In this document: piece by piece, positions 1 through 10,821 of the stretch
How positions within the stretch are numbered: position 1 is the stretch's first letter
Layout: every line of letters begins with the position of its first letter
From: Trichaptum fuscoviolaceum
Taxonomy: Eukaryota > Basidiomycota > Agaricomycetes > Hymenochaetales > Trichaptaceae
Direction of reading: 5' to 3'
NCBI GenBank assembly: GCA_910574455.1
Contig: CAJSYZ010000005.1
Span: 1,240,001 to 1,304,000, forward strand
DNA: 64,000 nt
Notes under the pieces: model-generated
Database searches by the model: none
What the model was told of the DNA's origin: nothing
The model's input: only the letters and a program-made list of their open reading frames with translations
Made by a program: the position numbers and the translations under genes

Positions 1-1630
1 GTAGTATGCAACCTTTGCCAATTGTACTTCTCTAAAGCTATTGTGACCAGGACGCCTTCAGCACAGACCACCATTGGCCTTCGCGTTCGATATAGTATGC
101 AGAACTCACTGGGTCCCAATGTCTTCTGACTGAAATCTCTCTAGGACGGCGTCCTCATTCGCGGAGATGATGTCATTCCACAGGCGAAAAGGGCGTTGAA
201 TATATTGAACGGGGAGAACGCATTAGGTATGTAAGTAGTGAGCCTGTTCTGAGATAAGCTATGTTATATCTACTGAAGCTTAACAGAAAGATACCATACA
301 TTCTGGCGAGTCGATACACGACCTAACTGCGTGCTACATCTGGCTAAGAGCTCCGATGGGTAGATCACGAATGGTGGAGGATCCTCTGAGAGAGTTCGCT
401 GCAAAGCACTGACGGAAAAGCTGGGTGTTGAGGTATGATTTTCTTCTTTGATTGCATCGTCATAATCTGGATTCAGATATTGAATTACGACAGATAAAAC
501 TACATCAGTTCATGCAAGCACATACTGTCCTGAAGTCCATTGCAGACGAGTACGTCGACAAGCCAGTGCTGGTCCTCGGTGGTAAACCAGGCGCAGTCCC
601 TGCCGTGGCGAAAGAGTATGCTGGTTTCTTGTATCTCACCTACGATATTTCTGACATATTGACAGATATGGTTTCAAGAATGTGGTGACAACACTTGACA
701 TTCTAGCATGGAATAAAGCGTTAGTCTGTTCTTGCTCGGTGCTGCTACCTGCGGTTTACTGACCTCTTATTTAATAGTGTCTGGCCTTTTCACGATCTTG
801 ACCCTGCTGAACGTGCATTCGTCGAGGTATGAAATAGCATATACCTCACTTTGATTCTTCTCATGCACTTCCTTAGTCTCGTCCACCTTTCGACCCATCG
901 ACTCGAATATCGGCCGTCTTTGTGTTTCATGACCCACGGAACTGGGCCCTGGACGTTCAGGTTCTGTGCGACATTCTCCGCTTCGGCGGCTATGTCCTTC
1001 CTGGGCATGCTTTGCCATCTGCCACCTCACCGTCCTCTTCCTCCGATGAGCCCGTGAAGCTTGTGTATTGCAACCCAGATCTATTATGGGGCTCTGGCTA
1101 TCCCGCATCCCGTATCGGACAGGGTGCTTTCCGAATTGCATTTCAAGCGGTATTCAAAGCGCTCACTGGACGCGAGTACCCTTACACGCAATACGGGAAG
1201 CCGACTATCGCGACCTATGAATTCGCAGAAAACTTACTGCGAGAACAGCTGAAGATTTTCCGAGGGGATGATAGCGGGGATGGGTACACACCTAACGTGT
1301 AAGTTGAATGATTGTATATATATGTCATGTGGCGAGTCTAAAAGTATATTTGTATTGACAGATACATGGTCGGAGGTAAAGTAGTCACTCGTCGGCGATG
1401 CCATCAATTTCTGACAGAGTATCGCAGATAACCCCGAGTCAGACATTGCCGGCGCGAATGCCACCGGTTGGTCTTCCGTGCTCGTCGAGACAGGTGTCTA
1501 CGACCCTAATGAAGGTCCTCCGGCACATACGCCTACTCACATAGCGACCGACGTAGAGGGTGCTGTTAAATGGGCAATTGGCCGGGAAGTAGAAAGATTG
1601 AGAGCGAAGGGTTCTTTTGTTAAGAACTAA
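1..1630 (+). CDS. HAD-superfamily hydrolase, HDHD5/CECR5/YKR070W type (5' partial)
   Basis: Class IIA HAD phosphatase-like protein; the eukaryotic HDHD5/YKR070W members are usually mitochondrial and their substrate is not established. The 5' end lies outside the window. The first readable exon ends at 94 with AFAFDI and splices at 144/145 to DGVLIRGDD, rebuilding HAD motif I (DIDGVLIRG). Further short exons give KIPYILA, then TNGGGSSERVRC (motif II region) from about 365, then an exon starting IKLHQF near 500, then EYGFKNVVTTLDILAWNKA. The long exon from about 878 carries FVFHDPRNW and SAVF. Motif III/IV is MVGDNPESDIAGA, joined across an intron at about 1376-1431. The last exon continues without a break to the stop at 1628-1630. 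At least eight introns are visible and all keep frame with GT..AG borders. The open frames alone give only fragments. The family is clear; exact exon edges near the left border are less certain. Confidence 0.88.
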
Positions 1631-1780
1631 AAGATCTTACACATCTACCTTTCGTTTCGCGTAGAGGCATCTGATGGACTGAACCTTTGCAGCTTCGCCT
1701 TATGCATATACGAGAGCTTTAAAACAACAGCGAAGGGATTTCTTATATTTTCACAATCATATCACCGCCTTCAGCCACGG

Positions 1781-2122
1781 CTACTTGATTTGCCTTCCCA
1801 ACGCGATAGCGAGCCAGCCTCTGACTAATTGGTTACCTTTAGGATTGAATGCGATTTGCTGGCCTCTCATCTCGCTGTCCTGCATATCTGTTATAACTTC
1901 TAATCGGAAGAGCGATTCGTCTTGGGCTGGCTATTAGAGAAGACAGCGCCTAAATGTATAAAAGAGATTACGATGGTCCTTCCGATATTTTCGGAAGTTT
2001 GTAGATGATACCTTGCTTACCTTCGACTCTCCGATCATTTTGTGAACGGTACGCAGGCGGTCTCTTATGATAGTCGGTGAGATGGGCTTTAGGAATTTGG
2101 TGCGCGCCTTATACTTTACCAC
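1781..2122 (-). CDS. Unidentified two-exon ORF
   Basis: I do not recognise this protein. The downstream exon (1949 to 1781) reads ALSSLIAQDESLFRLEV and ends GRQIK-stop. It joins in frame, across a 71-nt intron (donor GTAAGC at 2020, acceptor TTTAG at 1950), to an upstream exon reading KPISPTIIRDRLRTVHKMIGESK. The splice is phase 0 and the combined sequence is rich in charged helical segments. The start is not settled: there is an in-frame stop at 2126-2128, no in-frame ATG before the internal Met of HKMIGES, and an upstream exon may be missing. It runs tail-to-tail with the HAD gene. A spurious frame cannot be excluded. Confidence 0.4.
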
Positions 2123-3177
2123 AGGTTATTATGACTAACAACGACGTCCAGTATGTGGGGTCATGCTATAACTCTTGACAATGTGTTTCACCTATTTGCC
2201 CTCTCTTCCCAACTGGACAGAAACACGATGGACATTATTCGGTTGATCCCATCCATGATTTCGTTGCACGCCGTTAAATGCCAACAACAGAATGCGGCGG
2301 CGGCAGTGTATCCAACCCTCCGGTCAACATTGACGCAACTGGCAAGTATTTTACTTCTCTGATGTACATGCGTATGCGCGCCGCTCTGCCAAGCGCTTGG
2401 GGTCTAAAAGGAGAGTAGTGATCTACCAATCGCCGATCACACCACTCAGTCCTAATACACTAAATATGCACCTCCACAGTCTCCTGGGAGATAAATTGAC
2501 TATGTATCAGCTTCCCTTCTACATGATTAACGCGCCATCTTCAACTGGTGATCGATTTATGGTTCAGACTGGTCGAGGATTAGGACCAAGGCCTTGGACA
2601 TGCGTTCCCCGTGTCACCTATCTTAAAATGCGGTACAGTCATTGGCTCAGTACTAGACGATCATCGCACCGCATTCTATTGTTAGCATTACCCTGTGTCT
2701 ATCTGAAAGATGGCTTGAGGAGAGAGGAGGCGCGGTGCAGGCTTACCCCAAGGTATCAGCAAAATTAGCAGGTCAGCTCCTCGCCATGGTTTGGTGCAGC
2801 AGTTCACCTTATTCTCTCCCCCCTCCCCCTCCCCCTTCTTCCATCGGTTTAAATGCGTGTGCACCATCTGTACGTCAATGTCAATTGACGAGGGCAATAT
2901 GATTCACCTTCAACCTGTCTGTCACACGCGTATGAAGATGTATACCGTATACAACAATTGCATCCATTTATGAACTACAGTACACAACATCTCGACGAAA
3001 TGGGATCTAGGTAAACAGCACTGGTAATGAACAGAGATACAGGACTAGCCGGAGGAGTAACATAAATGAACGATGAAAACAGCGAAAGCAAGTCGAATAC
3101 ACATGGGAGGCAATTATATGAGACAGGATTGAGTATATGCAAATGGGTGAAGTCAGGAGATGTGGAGTTGTACTGGA
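2123..3177. other. Intergenic, no convincing gene
   Basis: Open frames at 2153-2362 and 2397-2768 on the plus strand have no recognisable domain and no supporting splice structure. A CT-rich stretch lies near 2815-2842. I see nothing I would call a gene. Confidence 0.4.
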
Positions 3178-3441
3178 TTATATGTGTATGTCAAGGGGGG
3201 TTATCCACTGAACGTTGGGGGTGACTTCCTCTATATGCAACATATTGTTAATTTTTTTCACTTGCAAAGGCATGAATGACATACACTTCGTCTTGGAGTT
3301 GAAGGGGCAGTCTGGGGCATGAGAGTTTCTATATCCGCAATGGCAACATTGTGCAGAACTGTGGTCGACGGGAGCCTCGGACGGCTTGGAGTCATTGGAG
3401 GAAGTCATTGCTGGAGACGCAAGTACGACAAAGGAGTCCAT
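3178..3441 (-). CDS. Small Cys-containing orphan protein candidate with TATA-box promoter
   Basis: The ATG at 3441 opens a short frame beginning MDSFVVLASPAMTSS, followed by a zinc-knuckle-like cluster, C-x2-C-x5-H-x3-C (CHCGYRNSHAPDC region, about residues 33-46). Unspliced it gives 87 residues. A good donor (GTATGT) followed by a CATATAG acceptor 54 nt later would instead end it near residue 52. Upstream lies a clear TATAAAA box (3555-3561 on the opposite strand), about 114 nt before the ATG, and a pyrimidine-rich leader, so transcription is plausible. The MDSF start resembles basidiomycete mating pheromone precursors, but no C-terminal CaaX box is present in either reading. Function unknown. 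Confidence 0.4.
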   Translation of the reverse strand: MDSFVVLASPAMTSSNDSKPSEAPVDHSSAQCCHCGYRNSHAPDCPFNSKTKCMSFMPLQVKKINNMLHIEEVTPNVQWITPLDIHI

Positions 3442-3554
3442 CGAGCAGCGATTAAGCAAAAGCTTCTGTAGAACGGAGCGTCGGAGAGATGTGTGTGTGA
3501 GATATAGCGAATATCGGTGCGTTAGTGAGGATTGGAACCATTCGGACGATCCAG

Positions 3555-3561
3555 TTTTATA
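3555..3561 (-). promoter_or_regulatory. TATA box of the small 3178-3441 gene candidate
   Basis: TATAAAA on the minus strand, about 114 nt upstream of the ATG at 3441, with a pyrimidine- and CA-rich leader between them. The spacing is normal for a fungal RNA polymerase II promoter. Confidence 0.4.
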
Positions 3562-4314
3562 GCCTTAGAGAACAAAGGATTTCCTTAAGCGTAGTAGCAC
3601 AGAGTTGACGCTGCGGTCCGCATAAACTTGTATGTGTATTGTGGCTATGAATCATCTCCGTTACAGATTAGACACGCAGAGGCCAGGAGGCGGGCCACAA
3701 AGGACAGCGGAGTGCAGTGAGAAAAAATGATTTTGTGATCTTGAGCTCGCCGAGGATAAGATGACTCGCCACAAACCACTCGAAGAGGGAGGCCATTGAT
3801 GGTCCTGTCGGCTGCGCGGTCAGCTGTGCTGGTGACGGCGAACAAGAGGCGAAGGATGACGTATTTCCCAGTCATATATAAGAGCCGACCTCGCCACGTA
3901 CTGTGAGCATTGTCTGCACGAGGCGATGAAAGGCGTCGCGGGCGTCAAAGGCAACAACATCATTGAAGAGCACCAACGAGTGTAATAACAGAACAGAGAT
4001 TAAAGACAGAGCGCTAGTAAACGACTTTTTCGAATCCGAGCCTTGCAAAATGTGTTAGTATAGCCTAGCAACATATCATGACAGGTTTGATACATGCCTC
4101 AGGTTAAACTCGGCCCTGTGCTTTTGCAGCCTCTGAACCGTCTTTCCCATTTCATTCTTAGTACTTGAAAGGCTGTGACTAGGTGCAAGTTGCTTCAACG
4201 CCCGGTTCAACTTGAAGAAGGCCCTCTCGCCGCTCGGTCCGTCGGAGCCTGTAATGAGTAAGTAGTGCACCTTACTACTACTATTGATTAATTAATAGAC
4301 ACAACCATTCCGAG
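3562..4314. other. Intergenic, no convincing gene
   Basis: A minus frame at 3645-3875 has no domain. A second TATA-like element (TATATAAG, about 3875) faces right. Its first ATG (about 3927) opens only a 19-codon frame. Nothing else is supported. Confidence 0.35.
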
Positions 4315-4404
4315 TCGGATATGGTGTAACGGCTAACATTATCGCCTTTCAAACCACTAGTAATGAGATACGCGATAGCTCGGGGTTCGATTCCCCGTAT
4401 CCGA
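4315..4404 (+). tRNA. tRNA-Glu (anticodon UUC) with a 19-nt intron
   Basis: A complete cloverleaf can be folded. The acceptor stem is 4315-4321 with 4398-4404 (7 of 7 pairs). The D arm is GTGT/ACAT. The anticodon stem ATCGC (4341-4345) pairs with GCGAT (4372-4376). The loop reads CTTTCA plus C, with anticodon TTC at 4348-4350. The T arm is GGGG-TTCGATT-CCCC. The intron occupies about 4352-4370, one base after the anticodon, the canonical position for nuclear tRNA introns. A-box (TGGTGTAACGG) and B-box (GGTTCGATTCC) promoter elements are present, and a T5 run at 4427-4431 can serve as the RNA polymerase III terminator. Confidence 0.95.
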
Positions 4405-4962
4405 ATGTACCATGAAGTGTTTGTACTTTTTCTTGTATACAGCATATCAGTACCTGCAGTAGTATGTGGTCTGGTGACGTTAGTATACATTATTTTTATA
4501 TAGCAGAAGCCACATAGTGGTAAGCTTCTGACGTTTAGGTGTGGCTTGTTGTGATTTTAACTTGTAGCGAGAGGAAAATAGTACACAAAAGGCACTACAT
4601 ACTTATATCGGATTCTTCAGCTATAAGGCTTTATCAGGAGAAGCGAGACCTTCGAGCCTTGCCATGGTCGTTTACTGTGGTGAAAAGGGCGCGGAAAATT
4701 ACCAGTCTCAGAAAAAAGCCATCACGAATCTGACACAATTTACTTTGTTCATACGCCGCAGCAGTTTATTCGATTTGCCGTCTTGGTTTTCGCTGTGATC
4801 AGTATTGTGGACCAGCCCTTTGAGACGCAAGTAAGACGCGGTACGAAAAGATAAAAATATAAACATGATTGGAAAAAATATAAAAGAAAGCATGTCCTGG
4901 CACAGTACTACATCTGTACTGTATAAACATTCCTCGTCTGACTCTAAGCGGAGCCAGAAGCC
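4405..4962. other. Intergenic between tRNA-Glu and the double-psi beta-barrel gene
   Basis: Apart from the pol III terminator it contains AT-rich sequence and short frames without domains. It should hold the promoter of the gene starting at 4963. Confidence 0.5.
4427..4431 (+). terminator. RNA polymerase III terminator of tRNA-Glu
   Basis: Run of five T residues 23 nt after the end of the tRNA, the usual pol III stop signal. Confidence 0.6.
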
Positions 4963-5646
4963 ATGGTAACCACTCCTGTCCGGATCTGCACATTGCTCTT
5001 CTACGTTACCTACGCAGTTGCCAGCATTCCAACGGTAGACGCACCAACGACAGCCTCCAAGGAAATGACCGTGTACAATCGATCCGAGGTCGACCTAAAA
5101 AGCGTGACGATGACGAAGCGATTTGAAAATGCGCGCATGACTTGGTATGAGGTTGGCCTGTAAGTCTATGCTTATCTTTAAGCAGATGTCCCGATATTCA
5201 TTGATGTGTTATTGACCATAGCGGTGCTTGCGGCCACAATAACTATGACACAGAATGGGTAAGTACATTGACGAAAGATTCCCGAAAGGGGGCTGAATCA
5301 GACCTATCACTCAGGTCGTTGCATTGAATGCTGAGGCAAGTCACCCGTCCGGAATTTAGAAACTATGTCTATCTGACTAGTATTGACGTCTTCAGCAATG
5401 GAACGGAGGATCACATTGCGATACACAGCTTACCATCCACTACGGGAACAAAATTGCAGTCGCAGGGATAGTTGATATGGTGAGTTTGGCCTTCTTGGTT
5501 CGTTCTTGACTATATTAAGTTCTATGGATTTGCAGTGCCCAGGCTGTCCGTATGGAGGGCTAGACCTTTCACCGTCCCTTTTCTCCTACTTCTCTAACCT
5601 AGATGACGGTGTCCTCTACGCGTCATGGGCCTTCAAGGAGTCATGA
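4963..5646 (+). CDS. Secreted double-psi beta-barrel (RlpA/expansin-like) protein
   Basis: Small secreted protein of the RlpA-like/DPBB family, which includes fungal expansin-like proteins and plant barwin. These act outside the cell, often on walls, and usually lack proven enzyme activity. Residues 1-21 form a signal peptide (hydrophobic LLFYVTYAVAS). The barrel spans five exons: TWYEVGLGACGHNN (5222-5258 joined to exon 1), VVALNAE (5315-5335), QWNGGSHCD...IAVAGIVDM (5396-5479) and CPGCPYGGLDLSPSLF...GVLYASWAF (5536-5646). The GACG, VVDM-like IVDM and CPGC..GLDLS motifs are the family core, and Cys residues pair as expected. The third intron (5336-5395) has a GC donor (GCAAGT), the only choice that keeps frame. 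The protein is about 145 residues, normal for single-domain members. Confidence 0.88.
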
Positions 5647-5950
5647 CGGGAAGACCCCATCGCATCTGCTGGAGAGTAAATTGCTAGCCGCAGTAGATGA
5701 AAGTTTTCGTTATAATAGTTTTGACTCGGCGCAGTGCTTTAGACGGACGAAGAGCCTGAGAGAGAAAATAGCAATCACAATATTCGGGTTCCCGTGCTTC
5801 AGGGCCGGCAGCGGCTGTGATGTTCTCTTAATAAAATAACAAATATGACATCATCTGGCAGTGACATCATTGGAACTATGGAATAATGAAAAGCACGAGC
5901 ATAGAGCGCGTCTGCCAACAGTCTCTCACACATCTTACCATCCAACAGCC

Positions 5951-6759
5951 ATGTACAGAACCCAATTGGCACGCGCAGCAGCAAAGAGGACCGTCGTTGC
6001 CAGAGTTTGTGCTTTTCACTTCATACCAAAAATAATAACCCATTAGATTTTTCAGGCGACAAGGAAATATGCAACTGTGCCTCCTCCACCACCTCCGCCG
6101 CCGTCAGAACCCGCATCATCAAATACGCCCTTGATCCTGGGTATAGTGACTGCTCTTGGAGGCGCAGGTGGCTGGTACTACTTTTCTCAAAACAAGGCAA
6201 AAGAAGAAGACGTAAAACAGAAAGCGCGGGAGCTTGATCATGCGGCTCGCGCTCAAGCGCAGAAGAAGGTTGATGAAGGAAAAGCCAAGATCGATGAACT
6301 AAAGGTGCATACCGCATGCTATTGCCGCACTATCAATCACTGAACTTGTCTTCTTCCTCACAGGCGAACGGAAGTGCGAAGGTCGAGTCCGCGCAGAACA
6401 GTGCGAAGCAAACGTACAATGACGCCGCAGCGCGCGCGCAGGCAGCCGCTCACTCGGCCGAGGCTCGCCTCGCATCTTACAAAGACTCCGCAGAGGCTCA
6501 GCTCGCAGCCGCCAAGGGTTCTGTATCGCGGACGATTGGGAATGCGCGTTCGGAGACAGAAAAATCCGCAGACGCTGCGCGAGCCTATGTGGACGAAAAG
6601 GGCCAGGAAGCGAAGAGCACATGGTGGAGTTGGTTGGGTTGGGGTAAGGGCAAGGCCGAGGATGCGAAGAAGGATGCGGCAGCCACTGCGGCGAAGGGGG
6701 CAAGGGATGTTAAAGAAGGTGCAGCGGAAGTCGAAAAGAGTGCTGCAAAACGTTCATAA
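5951..6759 (+). CDS. Mitochondria-targeted Ala/Lys-rich helical membrane protein
   Basis: Three exons (5951-6004, 6056-6304, 6364-6759) encode about 230 residues. The N terminus (MYRTQLARAAAKRTVVARATRKYA) is basic and Ser/Ala/Arg-rich like a mitochondrial presequence. It is followed by a run of eight prolines, then one membrane segment (LILGIVTALGGAGGWYYF). The rest is a long amphipathic Ala/Lys/Glu-rich helix with repeated AxxxA(K/E) units, resembling LEA or apolipoprotein-like proteins, and a single WWSWLGWGKGK motif before a Lys/Ala-rich tail. Fungal proteins of this build are sometimes annotated as calcofluor-white-hypersensitive proteins. Location at the mitochondrial inner membrane is inferred from layout only. 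Confidence 0.8.
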
Positions 6760-7074
6760 TTTGATGTGCAATTGTTTTCGATTTCTTTTCTTCACACGTG
6801 GACCGTCATTGAACCTATGCCTGTAAAATTAACAATATAATCAAAGAATAACTGTCTTACAGAACTACTGCATATCACGTACACGCACAAGATTCTGCCT
6901 AGCACAAGTAAGTTGAGTTCATAATAAAAATAAATAACGGCAATTAGCATATACCAGACGTGCAACTAGTATTGGCTGTGATGTGAAGTAGAATACTAAA
7001 ATGAGCTAGAGAAAACACATAACGTACAACACTCATCGCTTTGCAAGACCCGCGTACCAGTGTACCAGCTTCGG
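6760..7074. other. Convergent 3' intergenic region
   Basis: Lies between the stop codons of two convergent genes (5951-6759 plus; 7075-8752 minus). AT-rich, with AATAAT- and AATATA-type motifs suitable for 3' end formation. No coding signal. Confidence 0.5.
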
Positions 7075-8752
7075 TCATCTCTGTCGCATCTCGATAGTAT
7101 CCCATGTCCTCTCTCCCACTTCGATTTCACCGTCCTCCAAGAACTCATTCAAGTTCACTGGCAGAGGCTCGATGCCAAAGGGAGATTCGCTCCGCGAGGA
7201 ACTCGCAGGTCGGATGACAAGTCCTGTCACTGCCCCTGCCACCCGCATCTCACCTATAGTATGTGCAACCGAAGAGTCCTTGCTGGTGACGGCGCTCAAA
7301 CCACGGCTATGCGTCCGGAGGGAGTCGGTCGCGACGCGCGTAGTGGCTGCTCGCTGGATGTTGAGCAGTGACCGATTGAGGATGAGGGTTGTCATGGCCC
7401 AGACGAAGCTATTGTGAACGGTTAATTAGTCCGGAAACAAGCGATTCATCATCTTATGTGACGCACAAAACGCAAACGAGCACCATTGTTGGCTATTCGC
7501 ATCAATCGAGATAGATAGATTGAGCATCCTGTTTCATTACTTTGAATTGAGATAGCTTACCCGAGCTACGACCGCGAGGACGAGGTTGCATGTGCGAAGT
7601 ACTAAGATCCAGTGTCACAAATAACATCGACGGGCGCATCAGGTATGTCTTGCACTTACAGGAAAGTGACTGGACATAAAGCACGGCGTCAGGTAACGAT
7701 AGATGCGATCAGTCGGAAGTAAAGACTTACAGTAAAGAATGTAATGCCATCTCTTTGCAGCACACGCGAAAGCGCGGTGTCACGAGATCGAGGTCGGTCG
7801 ATGGCATTCCAGCATACACACAGTAGAACAAGTATCTCGAAAAACATCTGTAAAAAGAATGAGAAAGCGAAAGAGATCGATCTTAAGAGGAGGGACAAAC
7901 CGGAGAAGCCCACACGCCCGGAAGCTCCTTTACTTTTACAGCAGTGACGCACATGTGCACAAATGATTGGTAGTATACATTTGCTATTGTGTGTAGGTGA
8001 GTTTGGTGTGCAGTTATTATTGAGAACAGGGATTGCTTACGTAGGGTTTTAACTAAAACAACAACCATGAGACTGAACGTAGCACAAAAGGATATGAGGA
8101 GTCCAAGCATGAGCAAGATGACTATTCGCTGTTTTATCGAAATAAGCCGTGATTTCACCAGAAACAAATTGAAGACATACCCTATTTCGATCCCAAAGCA
8201 TGACTACTCGAAGTAGCACGAGCATATTGCCGAATGAAATAGAAGCTACACCAGCTAGGGAAGAGAAGGCGTAGAATCGTCGGCAAGACTAACATCTGCG
8301 TATCAATAAACGCGCGAATTGTCAAATATGTGGGACATACAGCATCCGGTATGTTCGAGCTATCAGTGAAGTGATTCATGACTATGATATTGCTCAGTAT
8401 TATGCACTATAAGGCAGCCGGAGACGACTTACAGTAGGCGACTCCGATGAGCACACCCGCCACTAGATAGCGGTTGATCAGGAAGGCATTTTTCGCGAAG
8501 GATGGCTTCGCACGCCATACCAGTCGTACTTCATCGTCGAAAGTCAAGAGATGGTCGAACAGTAAAAGAACCAGCCCGATACCTATCCGGAATTTGAAAG
8601 AAAAAGATGTCAATATTCACGTCTGTTCCAAAGGTGCATACGTGAGAAGTGACCATACCGCTTAGATATCGTGTTGCATTTGCGTCATGCAGGCCTTGCG
8701 CCGCAAAGTCGATCAAAGCCTGTTGGGCTTCAACGGGCGAATAAGACGACAT
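7075..8752 (-). CDS. DUF6533 multi-pass membrane protein
   Basis: Seven-helix-type membrane protein of the DUF6533 family, which is greatly expanded in agaricomycetes and has no known ligand or enzyme activity. Start at the ATG at 8752 (MSSYSPVEAQQALIDFAAQG). The signature GIGLVLLLFDHLLTFDDEV and VWRAKPSFAKNAFLINRYL fills exon 2. Later exons read SCRRFYAFSSLAGVASISFGN, RIVILLMLGLLISFC, FFEILVLLCVCWNAIDR, LLRTCNLVLAVVAR and PTMVLVCVFFVWAMTTLILNR, all joined in frame. The last exon is a soluble tail (Arg/Ser-rich, ends EMRQR). One exon appears to be only 10 nt (about 7660-7669). About ten exons in 1.7 kb. The family call is strong; the microexon is inferred from frame alone. Confidence 0.85.
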
Positions 8753-10821
8753 TTCCACACAGCTAATCTATCATCCAGAACTTCTCCACTCGTCCTCGTC
8801 GTGAAAATCGTCAGGATGAAGGATAGTGGTGTCCGGAGACGAGGGGAAAACTCCTCTTCTCGGCAGGATATAGCAGAAGGGGTAATTCCAAATCGTAGCA
8901 AATCCGCTAGGAACCCTGATAGTGGCCCTCAAAGTGCCAAACGGGCATGCGCTTCGTCACGATGATCAGAAGTCCTGACGCGAAATAAGGAAGCGTACGA
9001 CTTCTGCAGCCGTACTCCTGCAACGATAGATTGGATGTCGCTACAAACAAAAGACTCCCGAGGGGACTTTTAGTGGCGAGTCGTCTAGGTAGCAGAAGTG
9101 TGGTATATGCAATCCTGTACGATTTCAAAGATCGGAGTATAGTGCGGATAATATTTGGGAGGTGACTATGCGGGGTTGCCGAAGTAGAAAAGAGTGATAG
9201 GAGTATGATGCAGACCACAGCTATCCTAAAACGGGGTGACTCCCAAGTCCTGCGATGGCCTAGCGCAATGATGGAAGACAAGCTATCAGTGCCACTGCGA
9301 CAGTTTGTTACGAGATGTTTGATGGCGTTGAGGACGATGTTTCGACTACCTGCTCCGCGTCATCAATCGCGGTCAATGGCCCACTGTCCTACGGAAGGAA
9401 GTTTATAAACGTCTGGCCAGCGACAGTGATAAGAATTGAATTGTGCGTTCTATTGAATATATTGGCCTTTGATGGGAGCGGGGCCGTGCGGGAAACAAAG
9501 AAGGGTAGGAGGTGCGGCCCTGCGGAGGACTCGGGGAAGCTGTGCCTTCGATGCTCAGAGAGAACTTGAAGGTGAGAGAAGGTGAACACGCCGTGATGAA
9601 TACATAGTTGTATATATGTATCCTTTTGACGCGCAAAATGGTTCCGGCCGATACGGAAAAACAGGGCAGACATCCGACACGATTGTTGATAGTCGACGAT
9701 ATAACCTTCAGAGATCCAGATTCAACAACGATAACGTGCGTTCAGATCAGTATTGTCCCAACCTTCTTGTGCAGCTGCCCGAATGTATTGGACGAATGGC
9801 CGACTCTTGAGACTTGAGTCCACGATGTTCAAAGGCGCAAGGCGAGTGTCCCTGACGTCTGCCCAGCCCTGCCTAGGATCGGCGCTCACTATCACGATAC
9901 ACACCTCGTGCTTAGTAGCCAAGATGTTTTCGATATCCTCAGTATTTCAAATTCCCAAAGTATAACTCGCAAAGTCGATTACATGGCATGCGAGATAGCA
10001 AGCCCCTCCAGTGTGTGAGTAGGCCTCACAAGAAGAAAGTACCACCGACTTGATCCCTGATTATCCTGCGATCATCTACATCATGAGGATGGCAGGATGT
10101 CAATACTAGCGTAACATTTGATGGACATTTGAAAACGCCAGCAACTCTCGTACCTGATCTTGTGGTGAAGATTCAAGTTAGACACAAAGATTGGTCCTTG
10201 TTACAGAAACACGGTGCATTAGTATAATGCCTCTGTACCAAGTTTGGCCAGCCTACAGAGGACATCGAAGCACTGGCATCATCATCGTGAGATAAAGCAG
10301 CAAGAGCATGTAGCGTTGTGAACGTAGTGGCGGATGGTGTTCAGAATATTGTAAGGGAATCTGAGAAATTCGACACTGCCAGTGGCAGTTTCCGAACTTC
10401 AGCCTGAGAGACGGGTGCCAGTGTCTCGGCATCTCGGCAACTTCAAGTTGAACAGTGGCCATTCAAGTTGGCTCACAAGATTAGATGGAACAGTAGCGTA
10501 GTAGCCTACCAAAAAGCCTGCGAAGCCAATGGCGCTAGCATGGAAGAGGTTCTGATAGTAACTTTACAATATAAAATTTGCATCCGCTCTGAGTCCTGCA
10601 TTTGCATATTGCTATGTCGATCATCAACACGGACTTACACCATCAGTATATGAAATTATGGACTAGTTATTGCGTGGTGATTAGCTGTAGGGAATACTAT
10701 GGAATCAGTAAATAAAATAACGATGCTTTGTGTAGGACGAGAATATATGATGACTGCAGAGAGTGTTTCGTGTAATGAAATGAAGAAGTGATGAGATAAA
10801 GCATACGCGATGAAGTCAATG
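8753..10821. other. 2-kb region without a confident gene; possible decayed membrane-protein gene
   Basis: Minus frames at 8907-9281 and 9722-9922, and a hydrophobic stretch near 10480-10560 (LFHASAIGFAGFLVGYY), hint at remains of a multi-pass membrane gene transcribed leftward. I could not build a continuous spliced reading frame, and stops interrupt every attempt. One copy of a 12-bp palindromic motif lies at 10374-10385. Confidence 0.3.

Noticed and set aside
3178..3441. Mating pheromone precursor
   Set aside because: The MDSF start fits, but no CaaX tail is present in the unspliced or the spliced reading, and no pheromone receptor gene was seen nearby; kept only as a finding.
7075..8752. 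STE3-type pheromone receptor
   Set aside because: Seven-helix layout is shared, but the FDHLLTFDDEV...KPSFAKNAFLINRY signature is that of DUF6533 proteins.
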